Origin: Corbicula japonica
Lineage: Eukaryota > Mollusca > Bivalvia > Venerida > Cyrenidae
Direction: 5' to 3'
Length of the DNA stretch: 64,000 nt
Assembly (NCBI GenBank): GCA_038501625.1
Contig: JAZAYU010000177.1
Location: forward strand, 186,001-250,000
The translations under genes were made by a program, and so were the position numbers. Of the stretch, positions 12,183 through 25,684 are shown piece by piece (positions within the stretch are counted from its first letter, which is position 1; every line of letters begins with the position of its first letter). The notes below the pieces were generated by a model. It did no database searches. It worked only from the letters and a program-made list of their open reading frames with translations, and was not told where the DNA came from.

Positions 12183-14512
12183 AAAATACTTTCTACCTCA
12201 CTAGATTACGTCTTAATTATATCAATTAAACATGAATCAAACCAACAAAAGAACATCTAGAGTGAAGAAGTCAGGTACTCGATATCCCATATGCCATAAT
12301 TACACTCGTTAAATCAGAGAAGAAACAATGACATGCCTGAAAGTTTGATGTTAAAGTCGTCTTAATAAAAATTCTTTAATAAAATAATATTATGTTTGCC
12401 AGCTTACTCGTGCAATGACAAATTAACCTAGTTTTGTTGATTTGAAAAAAGTCAATGTTAGGACTTACTAGTATGGAAAAGCCCGTATGCAATTTATACA
12501 CTGCATGAGCTATTTATACCAATAGAAGATCAACAAACGATAAAGCTGGAACAACTAGACGCTAGATCACGAGACATAAATGCCCCGCTAGATATTTATC
12601 TAATATTCCTGGGAGTCCCGAAATCTCATTAAACACTAATTGGCGATTACAGTGCTTGTCAGTACGTATTTACACACAAAGCTCAATTGTCAGCCATTAT
12701 GTGTTTTCCTTAATTGTTTGGACGGGTTTTCTGTCGGCTTTAATTGGTACCAGAATTCAAAAGCGGCGTATCAGAGTAGGATCAGAGAAGGATCAGTTTT
12801 TCAGCATATCAAAATGTTTGGAAATTCATTCAATGCTATGCGGTTTAATTATTGCTGAATTTACATGTCCACCGTCGGTTGTATTGTTTACGTTGTTTTC
12901 TTCATATTTTGGCATTGATACAAACATCTGTATTTTCGTTAGATAGTAGGATTGTTTTATTTTTTCGAATACAGCAAAGCAAGTAAAATATAGTTATAGA
13001 ATGTTCATTGTAGAAAATGTATTTCGATACAATATTGCAACATTGGTTAGTATTGGAGGTGGTAGCTAGAATCCCGGACGGTAAAAGCTATACAACACAA
13101 AAAATCAACTTTTAAATGCCATCATGAGTATTATGATACTGACAATGCTATGTTGTGTAATTTTTTCTTTTACTTACACACGTAAACAATATGAGATATT
13201 TATAAAAGTGTGTTTAACCTTGAATTTCCTGGTCGCTTCCTGGTCGCGTAAATAGGTAACAAACGTTGATATCTCTCTTCATAATTGAAAGCTCTTAAAA
13301 CACTTTATTGCTGTCAGTATTATAATACCAATGTGGGCATTAAAAATAATGTTTTGTAAGGTTTAGTTTTTGCGTGCATGATGTCAATAGAAATTTAGGG
13401 AAATTTCGGAGCTAGCTTTTTATTACAGCTCTAACTTTTCTTAACGTATGTAAAATAAAGAGACATAAATGATGATTATTTGAGCAAAGTTTTATTGAAC
13501 TGCATTTAGCAGTAAGGAAGATTTTTTATACTTATATTTTTAACAACGACAATCCAATGACGACTATAGTCGGCCCTTACTAGCGACGAATAGTCAGCTC
13601 ATATAAAAGAATGCGTTCTGATAGGTGTTTTAAATCTGTTATTACAAGTTAGTTTTAAAAAAAATCATAAGTCAGTCTCGTTGAATTTATAATTATTTAT
13701 TATATTATTTACGATTTATTTAAAAGTAGCTTTAAAATTCTCAGTGGTTTAAAACATATAAATATTATGCAGGAAATGAAAAGAAAAAAATGAGTGCAAT
13801 AGAACATAAAAATACCAAATTATTCCTGGATCGGTTTGATTGAGGTGGTCTAGGGGCACTTATAAAAATGCAAATTAATCACCACACCGCCTACATGTAA
13901 TAGGTAGTTAAGCGAAACTCAGTATCCACACAAGTAAAATTAGAAATGTTGAACCATACCAAAAGATAGTTTGCTAAAGACAGTGAAAATGTAACATTTT
14001 AGAGGATTTGCGTTTAACAAGAAAAAAACCTGAGAAGAAGAATTTGATAGAGGATCATTGAAAAAAAATTCAAAAAGAATCCAAGCCTTTTACATTTAAA
14101 AATTTAAAAAGGAAGAGGTATATGCTTGGGATAATTAATTAATATCCAAAGCCATACCTGCAAAAAAATCGAAACCACCCATATCTAACAACCAGAAATA
14201 TTTGAAACATACGAACTGATTTTAGAGTACTATTAATTGGCAGAATATTCATGCACAACTACCTTCAAATGATCTTATATTTAGTTATGGCATGCATATG
14301 TTTTTCATATATACATGTAACAGGTTGGCCATACCACGTGGTTAGTGACATCATTTTTTCGGTATAACGACAAGTAAAAAATCATTGATTCATAATTGTC
14401 TCCGTGTTTGTCAGGTTGTTGAATGCCGATGCATCAACACACTAAGCGGGCGGCCATGTTTCGCGAATATTTACAATAGGTTGCTGAGCTTCATCGTCCT
14501 CCTTTTAATCAA
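12183..14512. other. Non-coding stretch downstream of barx
   Basis: No gene was recognised. About 12520-12900 has a higher GC content than its surroundings and contains several TAAT/ATTA-type sites; it could be a regulatory island but this is only a composition impression. Family C core sequence lies at about 13838-13980. Confidence 0.45.
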
Positions 14513-14659
14513 GGCTGAAGGTTATAAAGCTGAGATTGGAAACCAGTCTCAAATCTCAAGCGTCTGATTGGCTGAAATGGCGACTGGTCGCCATTTCAGC
14601 CAATCAGATGCTTGAGATTTGAGACTGGTTTCCAAACTCAGTTTTATAACCTTCAACCC
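14513..14659. mobile_element. Palindromic family P, copy 1
   Basis: This is a near-perfect palindrome of about 147 bp. The left arm runs ggctgaaggttataaagctg..ccagtctcaaatctcaag..ctgattggctgaaatgg, and the right arm is its reverse complement through ccatttcagccaatcag..gagactggtttcc..ttttataaccttc. The centre is gcgactggtcgc. Each arm holds one CCAAT box in facing orientation. Nine other copies occur in this window. Confidence 0.92.
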
Positions 14660-15634
14660 TGATCTTGCCATTTGCGACTTTTTCCAATTCCGAGGCTAAA
14701 ATCTTGATAGAAGAAAATATCAAACTCGCAAAAATCTCGGTCAGGCTTTTTTCCAGTGTATCAACATTATATCTCAAAAAGATACAAATGCCTTAAAATT
14801 GGATTTATTGATTGAAACTTTGTATATCAAACGGTTGTTAGAATTTAGAATGATTGGAATAAAAATTTTGCCATTGAACATTCAGTTGCATTCATTTTTA
14901 ACACCATTCGTATTCATATGTATATTAGTCTTTTGTTTCATTACTGTGTTAAAGTGTCCTTATTGTGTATCCAAACAAATGGACGAAATAAATGATATGT
15001 TCTGTTCTTTACAAAAAAAATATTCATCTTACAGTTTATAATAGTAGTTGCAAGATCACATGTGTTAATGTTGTATGTCACACATAGGTATAGTTCTCAC
15101 TTAACATTCCAGCCATAATAAAAATATAATGAAACAACATTTACCGGTAAGTTAATTCCTCTAACTAATATTTGGCCGAAACATTAAATTTAAACATAAA
15201 GCATATTCTTGAACTGACGTTTAAAGTTTAATAAAAAAACAACAGAGTTGTACGACACGAGCTTCTAATAAAAATGCACATGTTCAGGCCTGTACCGACA
15301 CATAATGATACCATACTAGTGTCCATGAAATAAATTTATTGTCGTCGTTGAATTAATCCAATGAGAAAAAAAGTATTGCCGGACACGATAGGAGGACAGT
15401 CAATGTGACAGCAAAGATAATATTTCTCTTATTTATGTGTAAAAAGAGGGAAAATATGAAAACAATCGTTGTATACTTTATTTTTCTTTTGATGTTTCAT
15501 TCACTTTCTCTACTATTATGTATTATTAATGTAAGTAATTATCAAAAATCCACGTCTGTATCTTCAAGCAAACAGTAGCAACAGTAGCACTTTTTATGTA
15601 AATTCATATACAAAAAATAAAACACTTTAACAGA
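14660..15634. other. barx 3' flank and 3' UTR side
   Basis: No other gene is visible. Minus-strand transcription of barx runs leftward into this stretch, and the first good AATAAA on that strand is at 15477-15482. The short plus-strand frame at 14799-15041 has no recognisable feature. Confidence 0.5.
15477..15482 (-). promoter_or_regulatory. Candidate polyadenylation signal for barx
   Basis: Plus-strand tttatt reads AATAAA on the minus strand, about 155 bases after the barx stop codon. This is the first canonical hexamer noted downstream. Confidence 0.5.
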
Positions 15635-15868
15635 CTATACATCGCACTGAGTGATGTTATTGCTCTCACTGTCAGAAGTCCAAGATTCACGTGAAAAGTC
15701 TCTATGTCCATTGTCGTTGTCGCCAATGTGTTCTACGTCAATATTAGCATAGCTATCCTTTATGCCTGTTTGTCCTTGATTAGTATCTTCATTGATGCTG
15801 GAGAATAATTCCTTTCTAGGTCGACCTTTAGGTTTTGTCGGCGACTCTGTACAGCCACCTTGTAGAAC
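15635..15868 (-). CDS. barx: barx exon 3 (C-terminal)
   Basis: Acceptor ATTACAG|GTTCTA leads to [20 protein letters not shown], then an acidic, Ser/Asn-rich tail ending NNITQCDV and a TAG stop at 15637-15635. The first residues extend the homeodomain by one position and give the Barx basic tail. Confidence 0.94.
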   Translation of the reverse strand, partial: VLQGGCTESPTKPKGRPRKELFSSINEDTNQGQTGIKDSYANIDVEHIGDNDNGHRDFSRESWTSDSESNNITQCDV

Positions 15869-18800
15869 CTGTAATCACAGGAAATACTGACTTTGCACAA
15901 AATTTGTCATTGCATGTTACACAACATATTCACGAATAATTAAGAGAACACAAAGTTAACGATATTATTTAGTTGCATATACATGTATAGTTAAGATATA
16001 TATGATTGTTGTTTTCACTAAGGGTAAAAGATTGCAATTACAGTTATTTTAATTTAAAATCGCTGGTGCCAAAAATCTAAATAGAATTAATTAAATTTAA
16101 TAAACTGATGATTTGAAGATACGTTAATCAGACTTAACTACGTTTTGACAAGAGCTATTCTGAAATCTGGCATAAACTCAAAAAACTATATGTGGTTATT
16201 AATACCTATTTTACAAATTGGTATTTAACTTTTTCATTATAACAAACAAGCAATTTGTATGACACCTGTTTCTTCCATTTCATGCGCCGGTTCTGGTACC
16301 ACGTCTTTACTTGCAGCTGCGTTAAACCCAGTGCTTCTGCAACCTCCAATCGATCTGGTGTAGATAGGTATTTCTGTGTTTCGAACCTTTTCTCCAGTGC
16401 CATCAATTGCAGATCGGTAAACACAGTACGACTTCGTCGACACTTCTTTTGCTTTCCGTAACTGTCCGAACCCGGTGGCGATCTTGTACGAATGTAGACT
16501 GGAAGTGGAATTGGAACGGCAAGTCCGCCCTCTTTTGATTCGATGATGTTATCAATGGAATATCCGCCTGCAAACGAAGATTTTTAGATGAAATATTTTA
16601 ACATTAAATTGGACCATGGACAAAATATTATTAATGTGTACAATGATAAACATATGACAAATGCAGTTATAAAAACAAAATGAAAATGACCTTAAATCGT
16701 TCGGTATAGACTCAAGATTAGGATTGAAATGGTTTACAACCAAATTTAGAAATAAGAGAAAATGGCAGATTTTCTCCTGAGATTGGCCAGTGGAAAAGAA
16801 AACCTTTAAAAAGATAAAAATATATTCTTTATTTTACTCCACATATAAAAAAACAGATGCAGAAAAAAGGCATGTATAACAATGATATTTACATAATAGC
16901 AATAATACTGACTTTTACAGAGAGAGCACACAAATATGCACCCCGTGTAGTTCATGCAATTTTACTTTCGAAGATTATTTATCATTATTTATTAGAATGC
17001 CTATTTTTTATAAATAAACGGAACATGTTTAAAATGGACTACCAACCAAGACCCAATATGGTGAAATCTAACAAATTAATGAACATGAACTTAATTTTTT
17101 TATGAATACAGGAAGCTTTGCATATTTGTTTATGATATGTTGTGAAATTACAATAATGTGCATAAATGAAAATCCTTTGTTTTGTTTTTTTCAGTTTACG
17201 ACGCAACATCTCTATTGATACGTATTTCTCTCGTGAAACATTTGTTTGTTTTGTTGTATTCTTAGTGTCCTCGTTTTTTTTAGAGTCCTCGTTTATTTAT
17301 TTGTATCATATAGAGTGTTCCTCATATTCACATGTGCTCATGTATTGAGTGTTTAAATATATTCTTACAATCTTTAAATCTTAGTTAACAAACGATGGCA
17401 GTAAAACCAAGTAAAAGAGAAGTCCACCATCCGGTCCGATTTAGCATGTTGATGGGGAGTAATTAATTCAATTCTTCTACAAATAAAATGATTAATTCTG
17501 GACAAAGTCCGCCAACATTTGGTCAGTTTTCACACGATATTAAATCATTTAGCGGATATAAAGTATTAGAGCAGATCACCGTGCTAATTCCCATAAAACA
17601 AATCACGTTTAATGTACAAACATTGCGCCGCCACGTAATTACATGCAGGCTAGATCTATAGTGATTTGCCTTGATAGATATTACATATATCGTTTAGATC
17701 ATGAACGAGCAGATATACTGATGGCTAATGATATAATTGACCAATTAATGATGCATCTATATCAATCAACAAACGATTATATGTTCATTATGTCAATAAT
17801 CACGGGTAATTCTAGAATTCCCGAAACGCAGGTGGACGTTAAACGGTCGGTATGAGAAGCGAGTTTTCACTTGCTCTGCAGTTTAAAACAGGCTTATGAT
17901 ACGTCAAAAATGTTACTTTATTTTTAAAGCATTACGAGTAAATACATGTATCAAGCAAATATTTGTATTTATGGGAAAGACCGTCCGCTATGTTGGTATA
18001 ACTCGTGCCGTCACCCATTTGCGCGAATAGACTGTTTCTTCATTTTCATATGTTGGAAAATGTATGCTACAATAAAATAAATATGTTTAAACTAAATTTG
18101 GTATTTCGTTAACTTTGACAAAAAGCGAAAAGGCATTTTTGAAATATCCACTTCCCCACATCCAGAAAACACAGCTTCCACAAACAATAACAAAGCAGAG
18201 TGGAAAAGAAAGAATGTAAATAAAACAACTACAGCACAAATACAGTTAACTGTATTAAGTGGCAGCCTTGGACCAGTCAGTGACAAAGCATATTAAACGT
18301 TCTTTAACAATGTGTCCTGATTCTCGAACGGAACATTCAGCTGCAGTGTTCTGCAATTGCTGTGCAATGTTCTGCAGCAGTTCTGTCAAGTGTTATACTG
18401 GAAATATCTGCCAGTACTGTGCTTCAGCGAATAATTAAAGATGATTGCGTAGGTTTCCTTTTCACAACATTATGAACTTTACGTGACAAAATCAAGGGTG
18501 CGACCATTTCCCATAGGTCATAGAGTCACTGAGGCCATAGCTTTACTTTTTTTTGTCGAAAAAATAAAACAATGCAATGTAGCCTGTTAAGCTTGTGTGG
18601 CAAAGAAAAATATCATTAATTTACGCATATTAAAGTGCTAGAAGCAAGAAATAGAGAATAAATTTAAAGTTCATAACGTCTGGGACAGCTTTTAAAATCG
18701 AAATTCAGTGGTACAAAGCCTAGACTATGGCTTACAAAATATATGAAAGAGTGTTACCCCAAAATCAAAACTGGCAAACTCAGTGGTTTGATAGAGACCA

Positions 18801-21545
18801 TCTTAAGTTGATTCACATGTCTAATGTTAAAGAAGAAATAAAGTGTCATTTTACCATTGTCATAAGTTTTAGCTAAGATAGTTTATTATTCTTAATTAGT
18901 ACTTTTTTAGTTAAGAGATTGTCAAATAATTTTAGTGGTTTGTTGCAGTCAACTGAGCAAGTATTATCGACAAAACAAGTAGACTTATTATATAAATTGG
19001 TTTGATTTGTGGACAATTTAGTTAACATATTAAATATACAAGTATAACCGTATTGTTGAAACTATGCTGGGGCCTTTACACTGAACATGGGTGATACTTT
19101 TACACATTTTATCTGGTGAAAATGTAAAGAAGATATTGACTGTTAACTGTCGCATACACATATTTAGGATAAGTGAATGCTTGGATTTGATTCAAAAAAG
19201 TGCTATATTTCATAATGTTTGAGAAACAATTAAAAAGTAATAAAGTTATAGTAAAGTTATTAAAGACCGATATGTTTGTGCGTGATATTGTACCAAAGAT
19301 GAATGTCTGAAAAGCCAGCAAGTCCATGCGGCAAATCTAATATCTTTGAATAAAAAAGTCGAATTTTATTCATGATTACACAGAGACTATTAGCTGTAAT
19401 CATGGCTGAAGGTTATAAAGCTGAGCATGGAAACCAGTCTCAAATCTCAAGCATCTGATTGGCTGAAATGGCGACTGGTCGCCATTTCAGCCAATCAGAT
19501 GCTTGAGATTTGAGACTGGTTTCCATGCTCAGTTTTATATCCTTGGGCACATATGTCAGAATGTTTTGTCATATCCTCCGCCAGAAAATAAAAGATCCAA
19601 GCATTCTGTGCTTTTCCTGAACGATAAGACGACTTTATTTCTAGTTCTATAGTTGCCGTAAGAAAAACGAAAATATATGCAAAAAGTTATTTATCTTCTT
19701 AAATTAAAGTAAACCTTGTTGTTGCTCGTGTCGTTGATTTTTGATTTTTGATAACATACAGAACAAATGACGTTACGGTGTATGCTATTCGTGTTTAAAT
19801 ATTAAAATTTTAACTAGACTAAGAGATCTACTGTAGATTTATCGAATTTATCCTACTAAAATAGACAACAGAAAATGGTTTTATACACAGATATTAAATA
19901 AATCTATTTCGTTGTAATTTAATGAACATGGTTCTTTTCTAATTATTATTTTTATATTCAATGAAATGTTGTCGGATTTTTGTTGTTTGAATAATACTTT
20001 GTGAGAAGAATAATTTTTTGTTGGAGTTTACGAACATTTGCAATTAATCAATTCATTCTCCTCTTTTTGAAATTTTTATTTAAAGAAAAAATGTTATTAC
20101 TGGAAGGTTTGAATTGGGATTGTTTTAATTATTTTCATATAAATCAAAATTATTTTTTCTTGTATGAAAATAAAAATAATTTTGATTTATTTGTTTTAGG
20201 CAATAACATATTTTTTTCGTTTTATAAGGAGCACTGCAGAACGTTTATGCGAAGTTGTTTCATTAGACATGAAAAGTGAACGGTGCAAATACATTTCGCC
20301 ACTGGACGTAAGAAATCCTCCTCTGGGCCTCGTCTTTGTTTACTTATAATAAACGTCTTTAATTTAGTATAAAACAATATTAATTTAACTGTCATGTGAA
20401 TACGTGGGTGTATATTTAAAGAAGATGACAGCAGGCATGTTAGAAAAAAAGCTAGAATCCGATTGTAATAGTTTATTCCTAGTTATATATATGTACTAAA
20501 ATGAAAAAAAAACACAATGAGTTGGAGAAGATAAACTTAATAGTTTATTTATTAATTATGCAAGTGAGATATTGCAAATCTGTTCATGGACAATATATGT
20601 TTAATATATTTGGATTATTCGTCATTGCCGGATTTTTGCTCAATATATAAATGTGTAATGCTTTAATGTTATTTGCCACATTGTGTCAATACGGATATGA
20701 CTATTTATTTTTCTCGTATGTTATTATGAGCAAAATCTATACCAGTTAAAGTGAACCCTCATTATTTTTCCAACAAAATAAATTTATTAAGAAATAAATA
20801 AGTTTCTCTTGTCGGAAGATACCATCGTCCAGACCGTTTTAAAAACGTCTTTGATTATTACATTGTATCTTATTTAGTTTAATATTCATATTTCTGTAAG
20901 TTTTCTCATGCGTTCTTATGTTATATATTATGCCGACTTGCGAAAATGCGCGCGACCTTATGTACATAAGCACGTGTTGACAAAATTTTCAAAAACCTAT
21001 TTTACTCAACATTGAAATTCGAAGAAATTTTACAGGGCGAATAAATGTGTGCATTTTAACGCTTCACACAAAGTTAACGCAAAAAATATTTTAAATAAAA
21101 CACATGTTGCCCGAACCTTTATGCAAGTGTATGGCAAACAAATTATGTTTAATCCAAATTGAATATAAAAAAAAGATAAAACTATATTGACAACTTTGCA
21201 GGGGCGGTTTCAGAAGCGGTTCAGTAAGGTTGTTTTTTTCGGGGCAGCAATTTTTAACTTTTATTGGGATTTTGGCAGAAGTTGGAAACTATTATTTACT
21301 TTCTCAAGACTGCCCTAAATCTTGCATCCGACCCTTTGAATATAAAAATGGTTAAATATACACTTGTATAACATAAAGACATTTACCGAAGTTAAATATT
21401 AAGACGTCTTTACAAATAAAATATTAACAGAAGTGCACAGTGGACAGAAGTTTATTTATAGAATTAGAAAATGTTGGGAGACACTTAATATGCGCCTTTT
21501 TGAAATTCGACCTCCCAACGAATACAATAAAATATAAAAAATCTT

Positions 21546-21596
<51 letters not shown>

Positions 21597-22329
21597 ACAA
21601 AAAGAAACGAGAAGATGAAAAAGGAATTGAAACTGCAAGAATTTTGTTTACAAAACATGAATTTTCACGAGTCCTGGGATTAGCGATAATAAACCTTCAC
21701 TCTAAAATTCTAATTTAAAAGAATACCATTATTTTGTCAGCTGCTGTTTTTAGTTGTTTTATTGATTGGAATCACATTGAACATTCATGACGCATGATTG
21801 CAAGTGCTTATAAGCATTTATTTGAACAATCAAGGGCATATGTTTTCTCCAGTGCAAAAATAGCGCCACTGTAAACTTATTCTTGATGAATCAAATATGC
21901 AATATAATATTTCTGATTTTTTTTTAAAAAATACGATGAACAAAACTGAATTTCTGGTTTCTGTTATATAAAAGGTTTATTTTTTGGTAAAAACGAAAGA
22001 AAGATATGTCTTTAATCCGTTTTTCTATGAGACACAAATAGTGAACAAATAAGCGTATTTTAAATTTGATTGTTGATTTGATCTTATTTGTTATTAAAAA
22101 CACGTATACCTCTTTTCATGTCTTGGTAGCTGAGTGAACTTTGGTAAAATCCTGAGGGAAAGTTCATTCCTTGTGTCACATTACTGTGTCCGAAGCTTGA
22201 GCCCAACGTCTGCTCAAATGTCCCATACTTGTCCGCCGTGGCTCCAAACACTCCCTCGGAGCCGAGTATATCCCGAATCAAGAAAGAGCTGGACCTTACA
22301 TTTGGCATATAGTGACCCGGAGAAAACAT
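15635..22329 (-). CDS. barx: Barx-type homeobox transcription factor
   Basis: A nuclear sequence-specific transcription factor of the NKL class, Barx family. Three exons (22329-22110, 16567-16266, 15868-15635) join in phases 1 and 0 to give 251 aa, close to vertebrate BARX1 length. The homeodomain is residues 116-175, with [16 protein letters not shown], then [17 protein letters not shown]; Tyr at homeodomain position 49 is usual for Bar/Barx. After it come [19 protein letters not shown], the basic extension that separates Barx from BarH. Two eh1-like motifs (SFLIRDILG at 15-23, YSIDNII at 76-82) suggest Groucho/TLE binding; this is inference. The only in-frame ATG after an upstream stop is at 22329. 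Intron 1 is 5.5 kb and carries a palindromic element and many TAATTA sites. In other animals Barx acts in muscle, gut or craniofacial patterning; the role here is unknown. Confidence 0.95.
16266..16567 (-). CDS. barx: barx exon 2 (homeodomain)
   Basis: Acceptor TTTGCAG|GCGGAT and donor AAACAG|GTGTCA give 302 bases that join exon 1 in phase 1. It holds the second eh1-like motif, a linker rich in Pro and basic residues, and homeodomain positions 1-59. Reading through the donor gives a spurious extension. Confidence 0.96.
19404..19548. mobile_element. Palindromic family P, copy 2
   Basis: About 145 bp, with arms nearly identical to copy 1 and ending tccttgggcac. It lies in barx intron 1. A transcript through it would form a long hairpin. 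Confidence 0.93.
21548..21591. repeat. (AAT)n microsatellite
   Basis: About 14 uninterrupted AAT units in barx intron 1. The poly-Asn open frame over it is an artefact. Confidence 0.97.
22110..22329 (-). CDS. barx: barx exon 1 (coding)
   Basis: It encodes residues 1-73 plus the first base of codon 74 and starts [11 protein letters not shown]. The donor is AAAGAG|GTATAC. The two upstream codons read in the same frame follow a stop and contain no ATG. The segment is rich in Ser, Gly, Phe and Tyr and holds the first eh1-like motif. Confidence 0.93.
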
Positions 22330-22338
22330 TTTGCACAC

Positions 22339-25300
22339 AAATTGTTTTTCAATATTTAGTCACTTTAATTAAAATTAAGCCACTTCCGTTAAACAAACAA
22401 TGTACTTTGCAAAATATACCGAAATCAAAAAATATGTAATAAAATTATTTCCTATTCCATTTTATTAAGTAGTTTTAGCTGATTACAAGCTTTTCTTTTC
22501 ATGTATTAGGTTTTAAGCAATGATATTTACTCCTTTAAAAATTAACATCCATTTTTAACAATTTTCGCTTCACGAATTTTCCTAAGCGTAAGTCTAATTG
22601 TCATAAATAAGAACTAAGACACGTTTTGCTGCCCACGTTGCCAAACCCACAATAGAAATACTTTCTGCATTGCCGGAATAAGAAAATTATCTTTTAATCG
22701 TCTAATTGATTCCAAATTGTGGCTCAGATCGCTTTCTCCTCGCCTCTGGGTTAAACAAACAACGTCACAGCAGGGGGTATAGCTGGTGCCGTACACAGTA
22801 TACGGGATACTGAAAACTGTATAAACAGATTATTCGGATCAAATGTTGCTCAGATGCGGTAGGGCATGTCTACTGAGGCAGACTGACATGCCTCCGTGTT
22901 GTGTAGATACTACAGTATGATTAATGTTTAAAATATACTATTTGTGTTGTTATTTCATGTAAGTGTTTTCCGCCTCTATGTCACTGGACATCTCGTGAAA
23001 TGTCGAACTGTTTATATTTGTTATATATACATGACGGTTAAAGGAAAAAAAAGAAGGATTGTATTGGTTCATTTATTGCACATTTATATCATAAACAGAG
23101 TAAATATTCGTTATAATAAAGTATGAAAAATCATTTATCTGAAACTAAATTTGTGCAGAAACAGGTTTTATTTGTATCATATGAAGTTTGCGGGTATCAT
23201 GAACGCAGTGAAGAATTATGTTGCAGATTGTCATAGAGATCTTAAATTAAAATGAATTTTATAGGCATACACTAATAATATAATATGTTTGTCCTTTTTA
23301 ACTTGCAAATTCATATTTATGTACACTTATTTTATTGTAAATATATTTTATGTCGCGCATTATGAACAGGGTCCTCGAGAAGTTGACGTTATTCATTAAA
23401 ATGACGTCATAAGGTTGAACAGACTACATTATTTATTGTGCATTTCCCTGAAATAACTATATAATTTATTAAAAGTTATTAAAATCTACTAATATTTATA
23501 CAGAAACTAATATCTACTAATATTTATACAGAAACTATAACTTATATTGTTTATTTCCCTATAATTTTGAACAGCAAACAATATACAACAAAACTATCGC
23601 CGAATGCCAATTTTCTCATCGCTCGGCACGTTTGGTCCCGTATCTCTTTTACATGCTATCGTAATTCTCAGTAAAACTTTTTAGAATTTCAATGATAGTA
23701 TGTAGTATGTCAAAACGATTGAAAAGTATCTACATTTATCATTTATTTGAAATAAAGATTAAAGCAACAGGTAACTATCGTAATCATACAGTAGAATTTA
23801 ATAGAATAATTCTGTAGTTTTACATGTTGATTCAGATTTTAAAGACACTTCAAATAGTTTTATGATTTTCTATTTGTATATATTGGAGACTTGCAAGACG
23901 TTTACTAAATGGAGAATCCCATTGCTTTGACATTATTATAAATTGTATTTTTAAACGAATTCTGGACACAGGAAAAGTCCAAAGTAAATTATAAAGCATT
24001 TTATAAGGAAAACGTTAATAAACTGTACACAATTAGAGAAATAAATCTTTCCAAATAGATGACCAAAACATTTTGTTTAAGATTGCGTTTGAAAATGTGT
24101 TTCAATTTAAGTTCCTTCAACACTTACGGTTTTGTTTCATTCTTTAATAATTAAACATACATTTTATAACAAAATGCTTAGACAACGTCTTATATTTGTT
24201 TTTGTTCTGCGATTATGTCTTTATTTTACATATTCACGTTTGAGTTGGTAACGTACGCATGTTTACATGTGTTTCTGTGTTTCTAATAGGTGGACCAGGT
24301 AATTTTTCCATGCGTCATCGACCAATTGGAAAATAGCAGAACCAGTAACCATGACATCGTCTGTTTCTCCGATAGGCTGCCTGACTTATGCAAATAATTT
24401 CATTGCGATACCGATCGCGTTTTCCTCAAATATCACTGTGTAGTCTCAAATGACTCAATAAACGATGTCTTTTAATATATGATGTCCTGCCAAACTGTTC
24501 TATTGATTTTTAATTACGTGAGTGAACAGAGCACACTATCTGGATATTGAAAGGATAACCCTAGCCCGAAAAAAAACAAAACAAATAAACAAATTATACC
24601 GCAAATAATGTACCAATAACTTTTGTTGACTCTGTAATCTATTTTACGATAAAATTGACAACCTTTTTATTTTAATTATTGTAAAAAATGTGAGCGTTTG
24701 TTTCTTTTAGTGATATTCAAAATATACCTAATAATTGATTTTTTATTCGATTTCAGATATGTACATGTGGCTGGTATAAGAACATCTCGACAACTAACTT
24801 TGTTGTTGTTTTTTTCGCTCTAAATAAACATGTACTTTAGACTGACTCGTTTGTTTCTGCTGTACATATCATTGTAAACTGATCAAATGACTTGGTCGTT
24901 TACACGTGTATAGGTATATATCCGAAGTCATTAATAGTGGCTGAAGTCTGGTATACTAAAATTTCGACAATTTGCACTGTTGTTTTTTTCTAACCTTGAG
25001 TATAAAGTAGTAAAAGTACACACTCAGAATTAGAGAAATTAATTACATTCAGGGCAAATACTGAAATTTAAATAATAAAATTTTGATCAGATTTTGCCCC
25101 GAATCACAGACAAAAGTAGACGTAAGGCGACACATGTATTAACAACCGTGTGAAGTGTTTAACTTTATCATAAGAATGCTAAATCAATGAGTAAATATAT
25201 AGAAAATTCTTATTGCGTTTTCGAGTTCTTTCAGTTTAAGGGCTTGATTCGTTCCTCATTTCACTGCCATCGATTTAAAAGAAAAATATAAAAATTTCTC

Positions 25301-25684
25301 TAACGGTAAAAATGCATATGAGTTCAAAAGAACTGTTTTCAAATAAATGTTATTACTGACGAAAGGAGAGAGCTCTGTGTTAAAATCAAACATTTTGTAC
25401 GTTTTTGATCTTTACGATAGTTTACGATAGCATATTTTAAACTACACTTTGTAAACTTCGTTTCTAGCTGCATCACAGTTAACTCGTGTGTACGTATGAA
25501 GAAAGATATTTTGATTATTTTCCCCTGAAGGCTGCCTGCGATATAGCGTTGTGTGAATAAGATGCTGGTTATAATCTTGAAGACCAGTCATTGTTATTAT
25601 AAGGAAGGCCAAACAATTCAAGCTTGGATGTCATTGAGTAAACTTCTTGAAATACGATATCTAGGAAACCAGTGTTCGAGTTTG
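22339..25684. other. Intergenic region upstream of barx
   Basis: No coding exon was recognised. The 350 bases directly upstream of the barx ATG (to about 22900) are less AT-rich and are the likeliest promoter and 5' UTR, but no clear TATA or initiator decides the start site. A block at about 24290-24440 contains an octamer (atgcaaat) and CCAAT/ATTGG sites in a locally GC-richer context. A 28-bp tandem duplication lies at 23483-23537. Confidence 0.5.
23483..23537. repeat. Two-copy 28-bp tandem duplication
   Basis: atctactaatatttatacag plus aaacta occurs twice in succession. Confidence 0.85.

Noticed and set aside
16255..16461. Open frames opposite or shifted against the homeodomain exon
   Set aside because: Shadows of barx exon 2; only the minus-strand frame with the homeodomain has splice support.
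21440..21718. Poly-Asn protein
   Set aside because: Translation of the AAT microsatellite within barx intron 1.
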